NCBI RefSeq assembly: GCF_003258605.2
Contig: NZ_CP031264.1
Span: 1,674,001-1,738,000 of the forward strand
Origin: Peterkaempfera bronchialis
GTDB lineage: Bacteria; Actinomycetota; Actinomycetes; Streptomycetales; Streptomycetaceae
Reading direction: 5' to 3'
Length of the DNA: 64,000 nt
Shown: positions 50,782-59,895 of the stretch, one piece after another
How positions within the stretch are numbered: position 1 is the first letter of the stretch
Layout: the number at the start of each line of letters is the position of its first letter
Made by a program: the position numbers and the translations under genes
The notes under the pieces: model-generated
The model's database searches: none
Seen by the model: the letters and a program-made list of their open reading frames with translations, nothing else
What the model was told of the DNA's origin: nothing

Positions 50782-50814
50782 GGTCGGCGAACCGGTACTG
50801 CACAACGGCCGAAC
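50782..50814 (-). promoter_or_regulatory. PHO-box-like array upstream of phoD
   Basis: Three adjoining 11-bp units on the minus strand: GTTCGGCCGTT, GTGCAGTACCG and GTTCGCCGACC. The first and third share the GTTC start of streptomycete PhoP direct-repeat units and the 11-bp spacing is exact. The array lies 21-53 bp before the phoD ATG. Confidence 0.55.
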
Positions 50815-50899
50815 CAGTGGATCGGATGCGCCGGGCCGCGCGGTGGGGCCACGCGGTGTCCGTCGCCGATCGGGGACATGGCAGTCAGCTGAGAGCCGC

Positions 50900-51149
50900 T
50901 CAGCCGAGGTGGGGGTGGGATTGGCCGCTGAAGCCGTGGCGGAGGCGGAGCCGGGTGGTGGGTGAGATGTCGAGTGCGTCAAGGGCGGTCTTCGGGACCC
51001 AGCGGACTTCGAAGGACTCCGGGCTGGTTGTCGGAACGGCGTTCCAGCAGCACCTCGCCCTCGGCGTTCAGTACGAACGCGGTGACGGCGGGCACGATGC
51101 TGTTGGCCTGGGGCGCGTCAGGGTCGTCGAAGTAGTCGGTGCGGGCCAC
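50900..51149 (-). pseudogene. NUDIX hydrolase gene with internal deletion
   Basis: The start (VARTDYFDDPDAPQANSIVP, then EGEVLLERRSDN) and the end (SFEVRWVP, DALDISPTTRLRLRHGF) match the two ends of streptomycete NUDIX hydrolases of about 155 residues. The part between, including the whole Nudix box (GX5EX7REUXEEXGU), is missing: about 215 bp are deleted, and the joined ends are out of frame. The product cannot be active. Confidence 0.8.
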
Positions 51150-51190
51150 GCTCTCGCCTCCTGAGCTGTGCGGATTCGGAACAGCGGGGG

Positions 51191-51803
51191 TCAGTGGGGG
51201 CTGCGGAGGTGGGCGACGATGCGGTCGAGGGTGGCGGCGTCGGCGGGGTCGAGGGCGAGCAGGGGGGCGGGGGGTGTGCCGAGGATGCGGTCGGCCTGCT
51301 CGGCGGCGGCGCGGCCGGTTGCGGTGACGCTGACGATCTTGCTGCGGCGGTCGTCGGGGTGCGGGGTGCGCTCGACCAGGGCGCGGCGGGCGAGGTCGTC
51401 CACCACGACGGTGGTGTACGGGGCGTCGGTGGCCAGCTCGGCGGCGAGGGCGCGCAGCGTCATCGGACGGGCGGCGAGGTGGCGCAGGGCCTTGATGCGG
51501 ATGAAGCTCAAGCCGAGCGCGTCGACCACCTCGCGGCGGCGGTCGTGGTCCTCCAGGACGAGGGCGCGGAGGTTCTGCCAGGCGTGAGTGGCGGTGGCGA
51601 GCTGCGCGGCGGAGGGGGCGGGGCAGTGGGGTTCGGGGTGGCGGCGGGGGCCTGGGTGCCGACGCGGGGCGGGGCAGCGACGGGGGTCGGGGTGGCGGCA
51701 GGGGGCTGCGCGGCGGGGGCCTGGGCGGCAGCAGGGGGCGCGGCGGCGGGGGTGGGGTGGCCGGGGCGCTGCCGTGGGGGGCGAGGTCGTCGGAGATCGT
51801 CAC
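51191..51803 (-). pseudogene. MarR family regulator gene, apparently frameshifted
   Basis: The GTG at 51803 overlaps the stop of the DHA2 exporter (GTGA), the classic coupled arrangement, and encodes VTISDDLAPHGSAPATPP. The MarR winged-helix part (WQNLRALVLEDHDRRREVVD, RALAAELATDAPYTTVVVDD, ERTPHPDDRRSKIVSVT) lies in a different frame from about 51610 to 51191. A Pro/Ala-rich low-complexity stretch of about 190 bp lies between them, where the frame must change by one net base. No start codon serves the MarR frame directly. Either the gene is broken or the GC-rich stretch holds sequence errors. Confidence 0.65.
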
Positions 51804-53254
51804 GTGCGGACCGGCGCCTTCCGGTGGTCGGGGTTGAGCCGGGCGGCCACGTCGGCGGCGGTGTGCCCCGCCCAGCGGGTGGTGCTGATGATACCGAGCA
51901 GCAGTACGGCGACCCCGCACCCTGCGGTGATCCACCAGGCCGCGTGGCTGGCAGCCGGGAAGCCCGTGGCGAAGGGCCCGACGACGGCGGAGACGGCGAC
52001 GGTGCCGATGACGGCGACCCCCAGCGACTGGCCGACCTGGCGGCTGGTGGAGGCGACCGCGGCGGCGACCCCGGCGCGGTCCCGGGGCATCCCGGAGACG
52101 GCCGCGTTGGTGATCGGGGCGTTGACCATGCCGAAGCCCAGGCCGAAGAGGGCGTACGAGGCGAGCAGCAGCGCGGTGGAGGAGTCGGCGGTGAGGGTGG
52201 TGAGCAGCAGGCCGCTGGCGGTCATGGTGGCGCCGGCGACCAGCAGCGGCAGCCGGGGGCCGGTGCGGCCGACGATACGGCCGGACAGCGGGGCGCAGAC
52301 CAGGGTGAGGGCGGCCATCGGCAGGGTCCAGAGTCCGGCGACGACCGGGCTGTAGCCGCGTACCTCCTGGAGGTAGAGGGTGTTGAGGAAGAGGAAGCCG
52401 CCGAGTGCGGCGAAGGCGCAGACCGCGATGGCGGTGGCCGCCGCAAAGGGGATGCTGCGGAAGAAGCGCAGGTCGATCAGGGGCTCCTCACGGCGGCGCT
52501 CCCAGACCAGGAAGCCGCCGAGCGAGGCGGCGGCGACGCAGCCGAGGGTGAGGATGGCGGGCGAGGTCCAGCCCTGGCCTGGGCCCTCGATGATGGTGTA
52601 CGTGAGGGAGCCGAGCAGCGCGACGACCAGCAGCTGGCCCACCGGGTCCAGGCGGCGGGCGCGCAGCGCGCGGGACTCGGGGACGTACACGGCGGTGAGG
52701 GCGAGGGCGGCGAGGCCGACCGGGATGTTCATCCAGAAGATGGAGCGCCAGCCGGCGGTGTCGACCAGCAGCCCGCCGACGACGGGGCCGAGCGCCATGC
52801 TGATGCCGACCACGCCGCCCCAGACGCCGATGGCCTGGGCCCGCTCCCGGGGGTCGGTGAAGGTGTTGGTGATGATCGACATGGCGACCGGGTTGAGCAT
52901 GGAGCCGCCGATGGCCTGGACGGCGCGGAAGGCGATCAGCCAGCCGAGTCCGGGGGCGATGCTGCACAGCAGCGAGCCGAGGACGAAGAGGACCAGCCCG
53001 GTCTGGAAGGTGCGGCGGCGGCCGATGCGGTCGGCGGTGGAGCCGGAGAGCATCAGCAGCGCGGCCAGTACCAGGGTGTAGGCGTCCACCACCCATTGCA
53101 GCCCGGAGGACTCGGCGTGCAGATCGGTGCGGATGGCCGGCAGGGCGACGTTCACCACCGTGTTGTCGAGCCCGACGATCAGCAGGCTGAGACAGCAGAT
53201 CGCCAGGATGAGCAGGCGGCGCCGCCGGGTGAGCTCGGGCACGGGGCTGGGCAC
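51800..53254 (-). CDS. MFS exporter, DHA2 family
   Basis: A 484-residue, 14-helix drug:H+ antiporter (EmrB/QacA type): helix 1 LIVGLDNTVVNVAL, motif A region STADRIGRRRTFQTG and motif C ISMALGPVVGGLLVD in helix 5. It starts with GTG 53254 and runs into the MarR gene. An inverted repeat at 53261-53295 just upstream is a likely MarR operator, so the pair forms an autoregulated efflux operon. The ligand is unknown. Confidence 0.9.
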   Translation of the reverse strand: MPSPVPELTRRRRLLILAICCLSLLIVGLDNTVVNVALPAIRTDLHAESSGLQWVVDAYTLVLAALLMLSGSTADRIGRRRTFQTGLVLFVLGSLLCSIAPGLGWLIAFRAVQAIGGSMLNPVAMSIITNTFTDPRERAQAIGVWGGVVGISMALGPVVGGLLVDTAGWRSIFWMNIPVGLAALALTAVYVPESRALRARRLDPVGQLLVVALLGSLTYTIIEGPGQGWTSPAILTLGCVAAASLGGFLVWERRREEPLIDLRFFRSIPFAAATAIAVCAFAALGGFLFLNTLYLQEVRGYSPVVAGLWTLPMAALTLVCAPLSGRIVGRTGPRLPLLVAGATMTASGLLLTTLTADSSTALLLASYALFGLGFGMVNAPITNAAVSGMPRDRAGVAAAVASTSRQVGQSLGVAVIGTVAVSAVVGPFATGFPAASHAAWWITAGCGVAVLLLGIISTTRWAGHTAADVAARLNPDHRKAPVRT

Positions 53255-53260
53255 CTCGAT

Positions 53261-53295
53261 GGTTGTAGTCAGCTAATTGTTTTGACGATACAACC
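53261..53295. promoter_or_regulatory. Operator candidate before the DHA2-MarR operon
   Basis: Outer arms GGTTGTA and TACAACC (21-bp spacing) with an inner TTGT-N9-ACAA pair, in AT-rich DNA directly before the exporter GTG. The inner pair has the size usual for MarR sites. Confidence 0.55.
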
Positions 53296-53374
53296 ATTCT
53301 GAAGGGCTGACTAGACGCCCATACGATGATGAGGTCTCCTTATATGGACGAAACGGCCGAAAGCGAGGCCCCTC

Positions 53375-56017
53375 ATGATGCAGGGCGGTGACGGCGAGGG
53401 CAGCCGCGACAACGCCATCGCCCGGCTTCTCAGCTGCACCGACCCCGGCACCCTGCTGCACACCCTGGTCCACGCCGGACTCTCCGACCTCGGCGCCCGG
53501 GCCGGTGCCGTCTACCTCGTCCAGGACGACGGCTGGCTGCGCCTCGCCGCCGCCATCGGCGTGGAGCCGCACCTGCTGGAGGGCCGCCGCCTGCTGCCGC
53601 CCGACCACGACCTGCCGGTCGCCCAGGTGGTCCGCACCCACCAGCCCGTCTACGTCCCCACCGAGGCCGAGCACCAGGCATTCCCCAGCGTGGTGGAGAT
53701 GAAGAGCGGCAATGTCTCCTTCGCCGCGATGCCGCTGCTGGTGGACGACCGCTGCCTGGGTGCGATCTTCATCGGACTGGACCGGCCGTGGGCGTTCTCC
53801 GAGGCCGACCGCGCCGCGCTCTTCGCGATGACCGCCGTCTGCGCACACCGCCTGGAGCACCTGCTCGCCTTCGACCGCGCGGGCGGGCCGCCGGACGGCC
53901 GCGCGGTGCGGCTGCTCGACGCCCGCAACCGGGCCGCCCGGCTGGAGTTGGCCATGTCGGCCACCGCCACCGGCTCCTTCGACTGGGAGTTCGCGGCCGG
54001 CACGCTGATCTGGGACGAACGGCTCTGCCGCATCTTCGGCCTGGACCCCGGCGACTTCGACGAACGCTTCGAGACCTTCCTCGACGCGGTCCACCCGGAC
54101 GATGTGCCGTTGGTGGAGAGCGCCATCGCGGAGGCCATCGAGTCCCGAGGCGAGTACCGGGCGGTCTGCCGGATCGTACGGACCGACGGAGCCATCCGCT
54201 GGGTGGACGCCAAGGGCCGCGTCATCACCGACGCCGGTGGCCGTCCCATGCGGATGGTGGGCGTGACCTTCGACTGCACGGAGCAGCGGCTGCGCGACGA
54301 GCGGGAGGAGGCCCACCAGCGGACCCGGCGGGCCCGCGAGCGGTTCACCCTGCGGATCACCCGTGCCCTCTCCCAGGCGTCCACGGTGGACGAGGTGGTC
54401 CAGGTGATGACCGGCACCGCGCTGCCGGCGCTGGGCGCGGACGCCCTGGTGGTGCACCTCGGCGACGGCGGCCAACTGCGGCTGGCCGGGGCCGCCGGGT
54501 ACGGCGAGGGGGCGCGCGAGCGGCTGCGCACGCTGGACCGGTCGGCCCGCTCCCCCATGAACCGCGCGCTGGCGAACGGCACCCCGCTCTTCTTCGAGCA
54601 CCCGGCCGCGTACGCCGCCGCCTTCCCGGACACGGTCGCCGACCCGGAGCCCGACCACCAGGCGTGGGCGGTACTGCCGCTCACCGCCGCCGACCGGCCG
54701 GTCGGCACCTGCCTGATCGCCTTCCGCCGACCGCGCGGCTTCACCCCCGAGGACCGCACCCAGTACACCGCGCTGGCCGGCATCCTCGCCCAGTCGCTGG
54801 CCCGGGCCCGCCTCTTCGACCAGGAGCGGCGGCGGATGACCGAACTCCAGCGGGTGATGCTCCCCCGGCGCCTCCCCGAGCTGCCCGGACTCGCCACCGC
54901 CGCCCGCTATCTGCCCGGCTCGGAGGGCATGGAGGTGGGCGGCGACTGGTACGACGTGCTGCCGCTGCCCGACGGCCGGGTGGGCCTGGTCATCGGCGAC
55001 GTCCAGGGCCACTCCACCCGGGCGGCGGCCGTGATGGGCCAACTCCGGATCGCGCTGCGCGCCTACGCCGCCGAGGGCCACGACCCCGCCACCCTGATGA
55101 CCCGCACCAACCGGCTGCTCTGCGGGCTGGACACCGAACTCTTCGCCACCTGCTGCTACGTCGAACTGGACCCGGCCGACGGCTCCGCCCGGGTGGTGCG
55201 GGCCGGCCACCCCCACCCGCTGCTGCTGGACCCGGACGGCGACGCGGCCGAACTGGAGGTCACCGGCGGCCTGCCGCTCGGCCTGGACGCCGCCGAGGAG
55301 TACGCGGTCAGCCGGATCGTGCTGCCACCCGGCGCCCTGCTGCTGCTGCACACCGACGGGCTGGTCGAGAGCCGGGACAAGGAGTACGGCGACGCCGTCG
55401 AGGACCTGCTCGTACTGCTGCGCCACTGGGCCTGCTCCCCGGACGGCGACGGGCATGTCGGACCCTCCGGCCAGCGCCACGCCGTACAGCGGCTCGCCGA
55501 CCGGGTGGCCGCCCCGGCGGCGGCCCGCCGGGCCCGGGAGGACGACATCGCCCTGCTGCTGGTCCGCCGCACCCCCGACCCGGACGCCGCGCCACCGGTC
55601 GCCGCCGACTGGCGGATCGCCGCCGGAGACCTGCGGGCCCTCGCCGACGCCCGGCGCGACCTGCGGCGGCAGCTCACCGCGTGGGGGCTGCCGTCGCTCG
55701 CCCGGGACGCCGAACTGCTGGCGGCCGAGCTGATGAGCAATGCGGTGCTGCACGCCGGCGGCGATGTCGAGCTGAACGCCCGGCTGGACGGCGATGTGCT
55801 GCGGGTGGAGGTGCTGGACAGCAGCCGGCACCGGCCGAGGCTGATGCCGGAGGGCGGCGGGCTGGACGGGGAGGACGGCGTGGAGGACGGCCGGGTCCCG
55901 GTCAGCGGGCGCGGCGTGCGGCTGGTCGACGCCTATGCGGAGCGGTGGGGGTGGGAGCCGCTGGGGGACCGCAAGGCGGTCTGGTTCGAACTCCGGGACG
56001 GGGACGGCCGGGGCTGA
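53375..56017 (+). CDS. GAF-PAS-GAF-SpoIIE phosphatase-HATPase regulator
   Basis: An 880-residue signalling protein. A GAF domain (about 15-165) is followed by a PAS domain (185-305; WDERLCRIFGLDPGDFDER), a second GAF (330-480), a PP2C/SpoIIE phosphatase (500-710; VGGDWYDVLPLPDGR and GDVQGHSTRAA hold metal-binding Asp) and an RsbW-like ATPase/kinase end (735-880; ELMSNAVLHAGG, GRGVRLVDAYAERWGWE). Such proteins couple redox, light or ligand sensing to anti-anti-sigma phosphorylation states; streptomycetes have many. No partner STAS or sigma gene is next to it. Confidence 0.93.
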   Translation: MMQGGDGEGSRDNAIARLLSCTDPGTLLHTLVHAGLSDLGARAGAVYLVQDDGWLRLAAAIGVEPHLLEGRRLLPPDHDLPVAQVVRTHQPVYVPTEAEHQAFPSVVEMKSGNVSFAAMPLLVDDRCLGAIFIGLDRPWAFSEADRAALFAMTAVCAHRLEHLLAFDRAGGPPDGRAVRLLDARNRAARLELAMSATATGSFDWEFAAGTLIWDERLCRIFGLDPGDFDERFETFLDAVHPDDVPLVESAIAEAIESRGEYRAVCRIVRTDGAIRWVDAKGRVITDAGGRPMRMVGVTFDCTEQRLRDEREEAHQRTRRARERFTLRITRALSQASTVDEVVQVMTGTALPALGADALVVHLGDGGQLRLAGAAGYGEGARERLRTLDRSARSPMNRALANGTPLFFEHPAAYAAAFPDTVADPEPDHQAWAVLPLTAADRPVGTCLIAFRRPRGFTPEDRTQYTALAGILAQSLARARLFDQERRRMTELQRVMLPRRLPELPGLATAARYLPGSEGMEVGGDWYDVLPLPDGRVGLVIGDVQGHSTRAAAVMGQLRIALRAYAAEGHDPATLMTRTNRLLCGLDTELFATCCYVELDPADGSARVVRAGHPHPLLLDPDGDAAELEVTGGLPLGLDAAEEYAVSRIVLPPGALLLLHTDGLVESRDKEYGDAVEDLLVLLRHWACSPDGDGHVGPSGQRHAVQRLADRVAAPAAARRAREDDIALLLVRRTPDPDAAPPVAADWRIAAGDLRALADARRDLRRQLTAWGLPSLARDAELLAAELMSNAVLHAGGDVELNARLDGDVLRVEVLDSSRHRPRLMPEGGGLDGEDGVEDGRVPVSGRGVRLVDAYAERWGWEPLGDRKAVWFELRDGDGRG

Positions 56018-56083
56018 TGCCGGAGCGCGGCTGGGCCTGGAGGCGGCTGGTGGCTGCGGGCCCGGGTCGGGCAGGCTGGCCGG

Positions 56084-56503
56084 GTGGCGGTCTCGCGGTA
56101 TGCGGAGTGGCGGCCGGCGGCGGCGCCGGACCGGTATGTGGCCTGCCTCTGGGTCCGGGAGACGGACGGCCCACGCGGGCACGGCCAGCTGATCGTGCCC
56201 GACGGCTGCGTCGACCTGGTCTGGCGGGAGGAGCGGCTGGAGCTGGCGGGGCCGGACCGGGGCCCGCGAACGGTGCGGACGGGCGGCGGCGAGACCATCG
56301 CCGGGGTGCGGCTGCGTCCGGGGGCGGCCGGCCTGCTGCTCGGCCGGGTGCCGGTGGCGGAGGTGTGCGACCGGCAGGTGCCGCTGGCGGAGTTCCACCC
56401 GGACCGGGCGGACCGGCTGGCGGAGCGGCTGGCCCGGGCGGGCGGCCCGGCGGACGCCGCGCGGGTGCTCGACCGGTTCGTGTCCCGGCTGCTGCCCGGC
56501 TAG
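56084..56503 (+). CDS. AraC N-terminal (DUF6597-like) domain protein lacking the HTH
   Basis: A 139-residue protein resembling the ligand domain at the start of a streptomycete AraC subgroup: RYVACLWVRETDGPRGHGQL, IVPDGCVDLVW, GVRLRPGAAGLLLG. The family normally runs on to about 270 residues with a C-terminal helix-turn-helix, but here a TAG follows directly after VSRLLPG. It is thus a stand-alone sensor domain or a truncated regulator. GTG start 56084; it lies 66 bp after the phosphatase gene. Its end overlaps the convergent broken gene by 4 bp. Confidence 0.65.
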   Translation: MAVSRYAEWRPAAAPDRYVACLWVRETDGPRGHGQLIVPDGCVDLVWREERLELAGPDRGPRTVRTGGGETIAGVRLRPGAAGLLLGRVPVAEVCDRQVPLAEFHPDRADRLAERLARAGGPADAARVLDRFVSRLLPG

Positions 56504-57245
56504 CGGCCCAGTTCGGCGTCGCTGAACCAGGCGCGGGCGAGGCTCTGCGGGTGCGGGGCGAAGTCGTACGGCAGGTGGTACTTGCCCGGGGCGTAGCCGG
56601 GCGCGAGCCGGGCCTCCCCGGGGCGGTCCGGTTCGAGCAGCACCAGGCGCTGCTCCCGGACCAGCTCGCCCAGCCGTCGGGCCTGCCGCCGGGCCCATGG
56701 CCGGTCCGGTACCCCGTCGAGGAAGGCGACGGCGGCCTCGGCCTCGTAGGGGTGGGTCTGCTCCAGCCGTTCGACGGCGTGGCGGCAGAAGTCGGTGGCC
56801 GGTCCCAGCCAGCGGTGCCGGACCCCGGCGCGGAGCAGCGGTCCGGCGATCTGGCCGGTGGCCAGCAGTTCACCGGCGGGTTCGGTGGGGATCGGCAGCC
56901 AGGGCGGGCAGTACTGAGGGGACCCCGCCGTCGGCGGCGGTGACCTGGGCCAGCCAGTCGCAGATCCCGGTGGCTCGCGGGCTGGGCAGCGCGCCCGCCT
57001 CCGCCAGGACCCGCAGGGCGGCGGGCAGCGCGATGGGCTGGCCCTCCGGCCCCCGTACATCGGGCTCCAGGCCGAACGCATAGCCGTCCTCCCGGCTGCG
57101 GTAGGCGTCCAGCGCGGCCAGCACCCCCGCCGGTGCGGCCTCACCGCCGAAGAGGAAGGCGAAGCGGCGCTGCTCCAGTACCCGGCCGGACGTCCAGAGG
57201 AAGCGCCCGGGCCCTGTCGATCATGTCGTTGTCGGCCCGTACCAT
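56500..57245 (-). pseudogene. Alpha-helical (prenyltransferase-like) protein gene with two frameshifts
   Basis: Three pieces in different frames line up as one streptomycete protein of about 245 residues: the start (MVRADNDMIDRA), the middle (RFLWTSGRVLEQRRFAFLFG, LDAYRSREDGYAFGLEPDV, ADGGVPSVLPAL) and the end (LPIPTEPAGELLATGQIAG, ERLEQTHPYEAEAAVAFLDG, GYAPGKYHLPYDFAPHP). Frames change near 57205 and near 56915, both in GC runs. The repeated GYAFGLEPD/LATGQI pattern suggests an alpha/alpha barrel as in prenyltransferase-like proteins. Either a decayed gene or base-calling errors. Confidence 0.7.
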
Positions 57246-57408
57246 GCCTCGACGGTAGGCGGGTCCGGGCCAGGGGTCTTGAACGAAACGGCCATCCGCG
57301 AAGGGCCGGGGCGGCAGCAGGGCGCATGGCCCTTTGCGGCGGGCGCGGGGCGGCGTAGCGTGACGGGATCTTGGACCCTTGGCCCGACCGCACCTCCGGG
57401 AGTTCGCC

Positions 57409-58995
57409 GTGGCAGTTGCTTCACCCCGCTATGACGCCGTGATCGTCGGCGGTGGCCACAACGGGCTGGTGGCGGCGGCCTACCTGGCGCGGGCGGGCCG
57501 CCGGGTGCTGGTGCTGGAGCGGCTGGGGCAGGCGGGCGGGGCGGCCGTCTCCACGCAGGCGTTCCCGGGGGTGGACGCCCGGCTGTCGCGCTACTCGTAC
57601 CTGGTGAGCCTGCTGCCCCGGAAGGTGGCCCGCGACCTGGGTCTGCGGGTGGAGCTGCGGCGCCGCCGGATCTCCTCGTACACCCCCGCCGTGCGCGGCG
57701 GCGGGCCGACCGGGCTGCTGGTGGACGCGGCGGACCCGGACCGGACCCGGGAGTCCTTCCGGGCGCTGACCGGCTCCGACCGGGAGTGGCAGTCCTGGCA
57801 GCGCTTCTACGGGATGACCGCCCGGATCGCCGAGCGGGTCTTCCCCACCCTCACCGAGCCGCTGCCCTCGCGGGCCGAGCTGCGGCGGCAGGTCGGGGAC
57901 GACACGGCGTGGGGTGCGCTCTTCGAACGGCCGCTGGGCGAGACCGTGGAGGCGGTCTTCACCGACGACCTGGTACGCGGCGTGGTGCTGACCGACGCGC
58001 TGATCGGCACCTTCACCCACGCCCATGACGAGTCGCTGCGGCAGAACCGCTGCTTCCTCTACCACGTGATCGGCAATGGCACCGGCGACTGGGACGTCCC
58101 GGTGGGCGGCATGGGCGCCGTGACGGGGGCGCTGGAGGCCGCCGCGCGGGCGGCCGGTGCGGAGATCCGGACCGGCTGCGAGGTGACCGCGATCAGCACC
58201 GACGACCGGGCCGACGGGACCGCCCACGCCGAGGTGACCTACCGCCACCGGGACGGCGAGGGCCGGGCGGTCGGGCGGCGGGTGCTGGTGAACGCGGCGC
58301 CGTCGGTGCTGGAGCGGCTGCTCGGCGAGGAACCGTCGGCGCCCGCCCCGGAGGGCGCCCAGCTGAAGGTCAATATGGTGCTGCGCCGCCTCCCCCGGCT
58401 GCGGGACTCCGCCGTGGACCCCCGGGAAGCCTTCGCCGGTACCTTCCACATCGCCGAGTCCTACGGGCAGCTGGAGACCGCCTACCGGGAGGCCGCGGCC
58501 GGGCGGGTGCCGCAGGCCCCGCCGTCGGAGATTTACTGCCACTCCCTCTCCGACCCGTCGATCCTCGGGCCCGGCCTCGCGGAGCAGGGCTGCCACACCC
58601 TCACCCTCTTCGGGCTGCATATGCCCGCCCGGCTCTTCGGCGACCCCGCCGCCAAGCAGCGGGCGCTGGCGGCGACGCTGGCGCAGCTGGACGCGGTGCT
58701 CGCCGAGCCGATCGCCGACTGCCTCGCCCTGGACGCCGAGGGCCGCCCGTGCCTGGAGGCGAAGACCCCGCCGGACCTGGAGCGGGAGGTGGGCCTGCCG
58801 GGCGGCCATATCTTCCACCGCGACCTGGCATTCCCGTTCCACGACGGCGACCGGGAGGAGACCCCGGCCGCCCGCTGGGGGGTCGCCACGGCGCACCCGT
58901 CGGTGCTGCTCTGCGGCGCCGGAGCGGTCCGGGGCGGCGGGGTGAGCGGCATCCCGGGGCACAACGCGGCGATGGCCGTACTGGAGGGTGCGTGA
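57409..58995 (+). CDS. Phytoene desaturase-like NAD(P)/FAD-dependent oxidoreductase
   Basis: A 528-residue flavoprotein of the CrtI/PDSWW-like family. The FAD motif is VIVGGGHNGLVAAAYLARAG at the N-terminus, and the C-terminal GVSGIPGHNAAMAVL closes the FAD site. The middle contains GDWDVPVGGMGAVTGAL. Relatives desaturate carotenoids or act on unknown lipids and quinones; human PYROXD2 is a homologue. GTG 57409 gives the native N-terminus; a TTG 30 bp upstream is less likely. It stands alone; no carotenoid genes are nearby. Confidence 0.87.
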   Translation: MAVASPRYDAVIVGGGHNGLVAAAYLARAGRRVLVLERLGQAGGAAVSTQAFPGVDARLSRYSYLVSLLPRKVARDLGLRVELRRRRISSYTPAVRGGGPTGLLVDAADPDRTRESFRALTGSDREWQSWQRFYGMTARIAERVFPTLTEPLPSRAELRRQVGDDTAWGALFERPLGETVEAVFTDDLVRGVVLTDALIGTFTHAHDESLRQNRCFLYHVIGNGTGDWDVPVGGMGAVTGALEAAARAAGAEIRTGCEVTAISTDDRADGTAHAEVTYRHRDGEGRAVGRRVLVNAAPSVLERLLGEEPSAPAPEGAQLKVNMVLRRLPRLRDSAVDPREAFAGTFHIAESYGQLETAYREAAAGRVPQAPPSEIYCHSLSDPSILGPGLAEQGCHTLTLFGLHMPARLFGDPAAKQRALAATLAQLDAVLAEPIADCLALDAEGRPCLEAKTPPDLEREVGLPGGHIFHRDLAFPFHDGDREETPAARWGVATAHPSVLLCGAGAVRGGGVSGIPGHNAAMAVLEGA

Positions 58996-59048
58996 GGATG
59001 CATAGGGTTGCGGGGTAGCCCGCAGAGTGCCGACCGAGGAGTACCGCC

Positions 59049-59846
59049 GTGCTTGTCCTGCTGCCGCCGTCCGAGGGCAAGGCCGCTTCGGGGGAAGGCG
59101 GGCCGCTGGACCCGGCCGGGCTGGCGCTGCCCGCACTGAACCCGGCCCGGGAGCGGGTGCTGGACGCGCTGACGGCGCTCTGCGCAGAGGGGGACGGCGC
59201 CGAGGCCATGCGGGTGCTGGGGCTGAGCGAGGGGCTGCGCGGCGAGCTGGCCAGGAACGCCGGGCTGCGGACGGCTCCGGCGCTGCCGGCCGGGCGGCTC
59301 TACACGGGGGTGCTGTACGACGCGCTGGACCTGGCCGCGCTGGCCCCGGCCGCACGGGCGGCGGCGGAGCGGTCGCTGCTGGTCTTCTCCGGGTTGTGGG
59401 GCGCCCTGCGGATCACCGACCGGGTGCCGCCGTACCGCTGCTCGATGGGCGTGAAGCTGCCGCCGCTGGGCGCGCTCGGCCCGTACTGGCGGGCGGCCAT
59501 GGCCGAGGTGCTGCCGGAGGCGGCCGGGGAGGGCCTGGTGCTGGACCTGCGGTCGAGCGCCTATGCGGCGGCGTGGCGGCCCACCGGTGCGGTGGCGTCC
59601 CGGACGGCGACCGTGCGGGTGCTGCATGAGCGGGAGGTCGCCGGGGTGGTGAAGCGGTCGGTGGTGAGCCACTTCAACAAGGCGACCAAGGGGCGGCTGC
59701 TGCGCGACCTGCTCCAGGCCGGCGCGGAGCCGCGCGACCCCGGGGAGCTGGCGGTGGCGCTGCGCGACCTCACGTACACGGTCGAGCAGCAGCCGGCCGC
59801 CGCCGGGAAGCCGGTGCCGCTGGATGTGGTGGTCACCGAGCTGTGA
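59049..59846 (+). CDS. yaaA: Peroxide stress protein YaaA
   Basis: A 265-residue UPF0246/YaaA protein: LLPPSEGK at the N-terminus, RLYTGVLYDALD, LLVFSGLWGALR, and the C-terminal VVSHFNKATKGRLLRDL helix-hairpin motif are all family hallmarks. In E. coli YaaA lowers free iron and limits DNA and protein damage by hydrogen peroxide, and it binds DNA. GTG start; full length for the family. It is convergent with the RNase HI/phosphatase gene, with a hairpin between. Confidence 0.92.
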   Translation: MLVLLPPSEGKAASGEGGPLDPAGLALPALNPARERVLDALTALCAEGDGAEAMRVLGLSEGLRGELARNAGLRTAPALPAGRLYTGVLYDALDLAALAPAARAAAERSLLVFSGLWGALRITDRVPPYRCSMGVKLPPLGALGPYWRAAMAEVLPEAAGEGLVLDLRSSAYAAAWRPTGAVASRTATVRVLHEREVAGVVKRSVVSHFNKATKGRLLRDLLQAGAEPRDPGELAVALRDLTYTVEQQPAAAGKPVPLDVVVTEL

Positions 59847-59863
59847 GCAGCCGGACAGCGGCG

Positions 59864-59892
59864 GGGGCGGGGGCCGGTGCGGCCCCCGCCCC
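59864..59892. terminator. Bidirectional hairpin after yaaA
   Basis: Twelve-base perfect arms (GGGGCGGGGGCC and GGCCCCCGCCCC) with a 5-nt loop between the convergent yaaA and RNase HI genes. Confidence 0.75.
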
Positions 59893-59895
59893 GGT

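Noticed and set aside
46767-50879. A 1370-codon minus-strand open frame across ctaD and phoD
   Set aside because: It crosses two well-identified genes in other frames and encodes only low-complexity Arg/Gly/Pro sequence.
53273-56943. Very long frames on both strands overlapping the SpoIIE phosphatase gene
   Set aside because: They are GC-driven shadows; only the frame at 53375-56017 shows domains.
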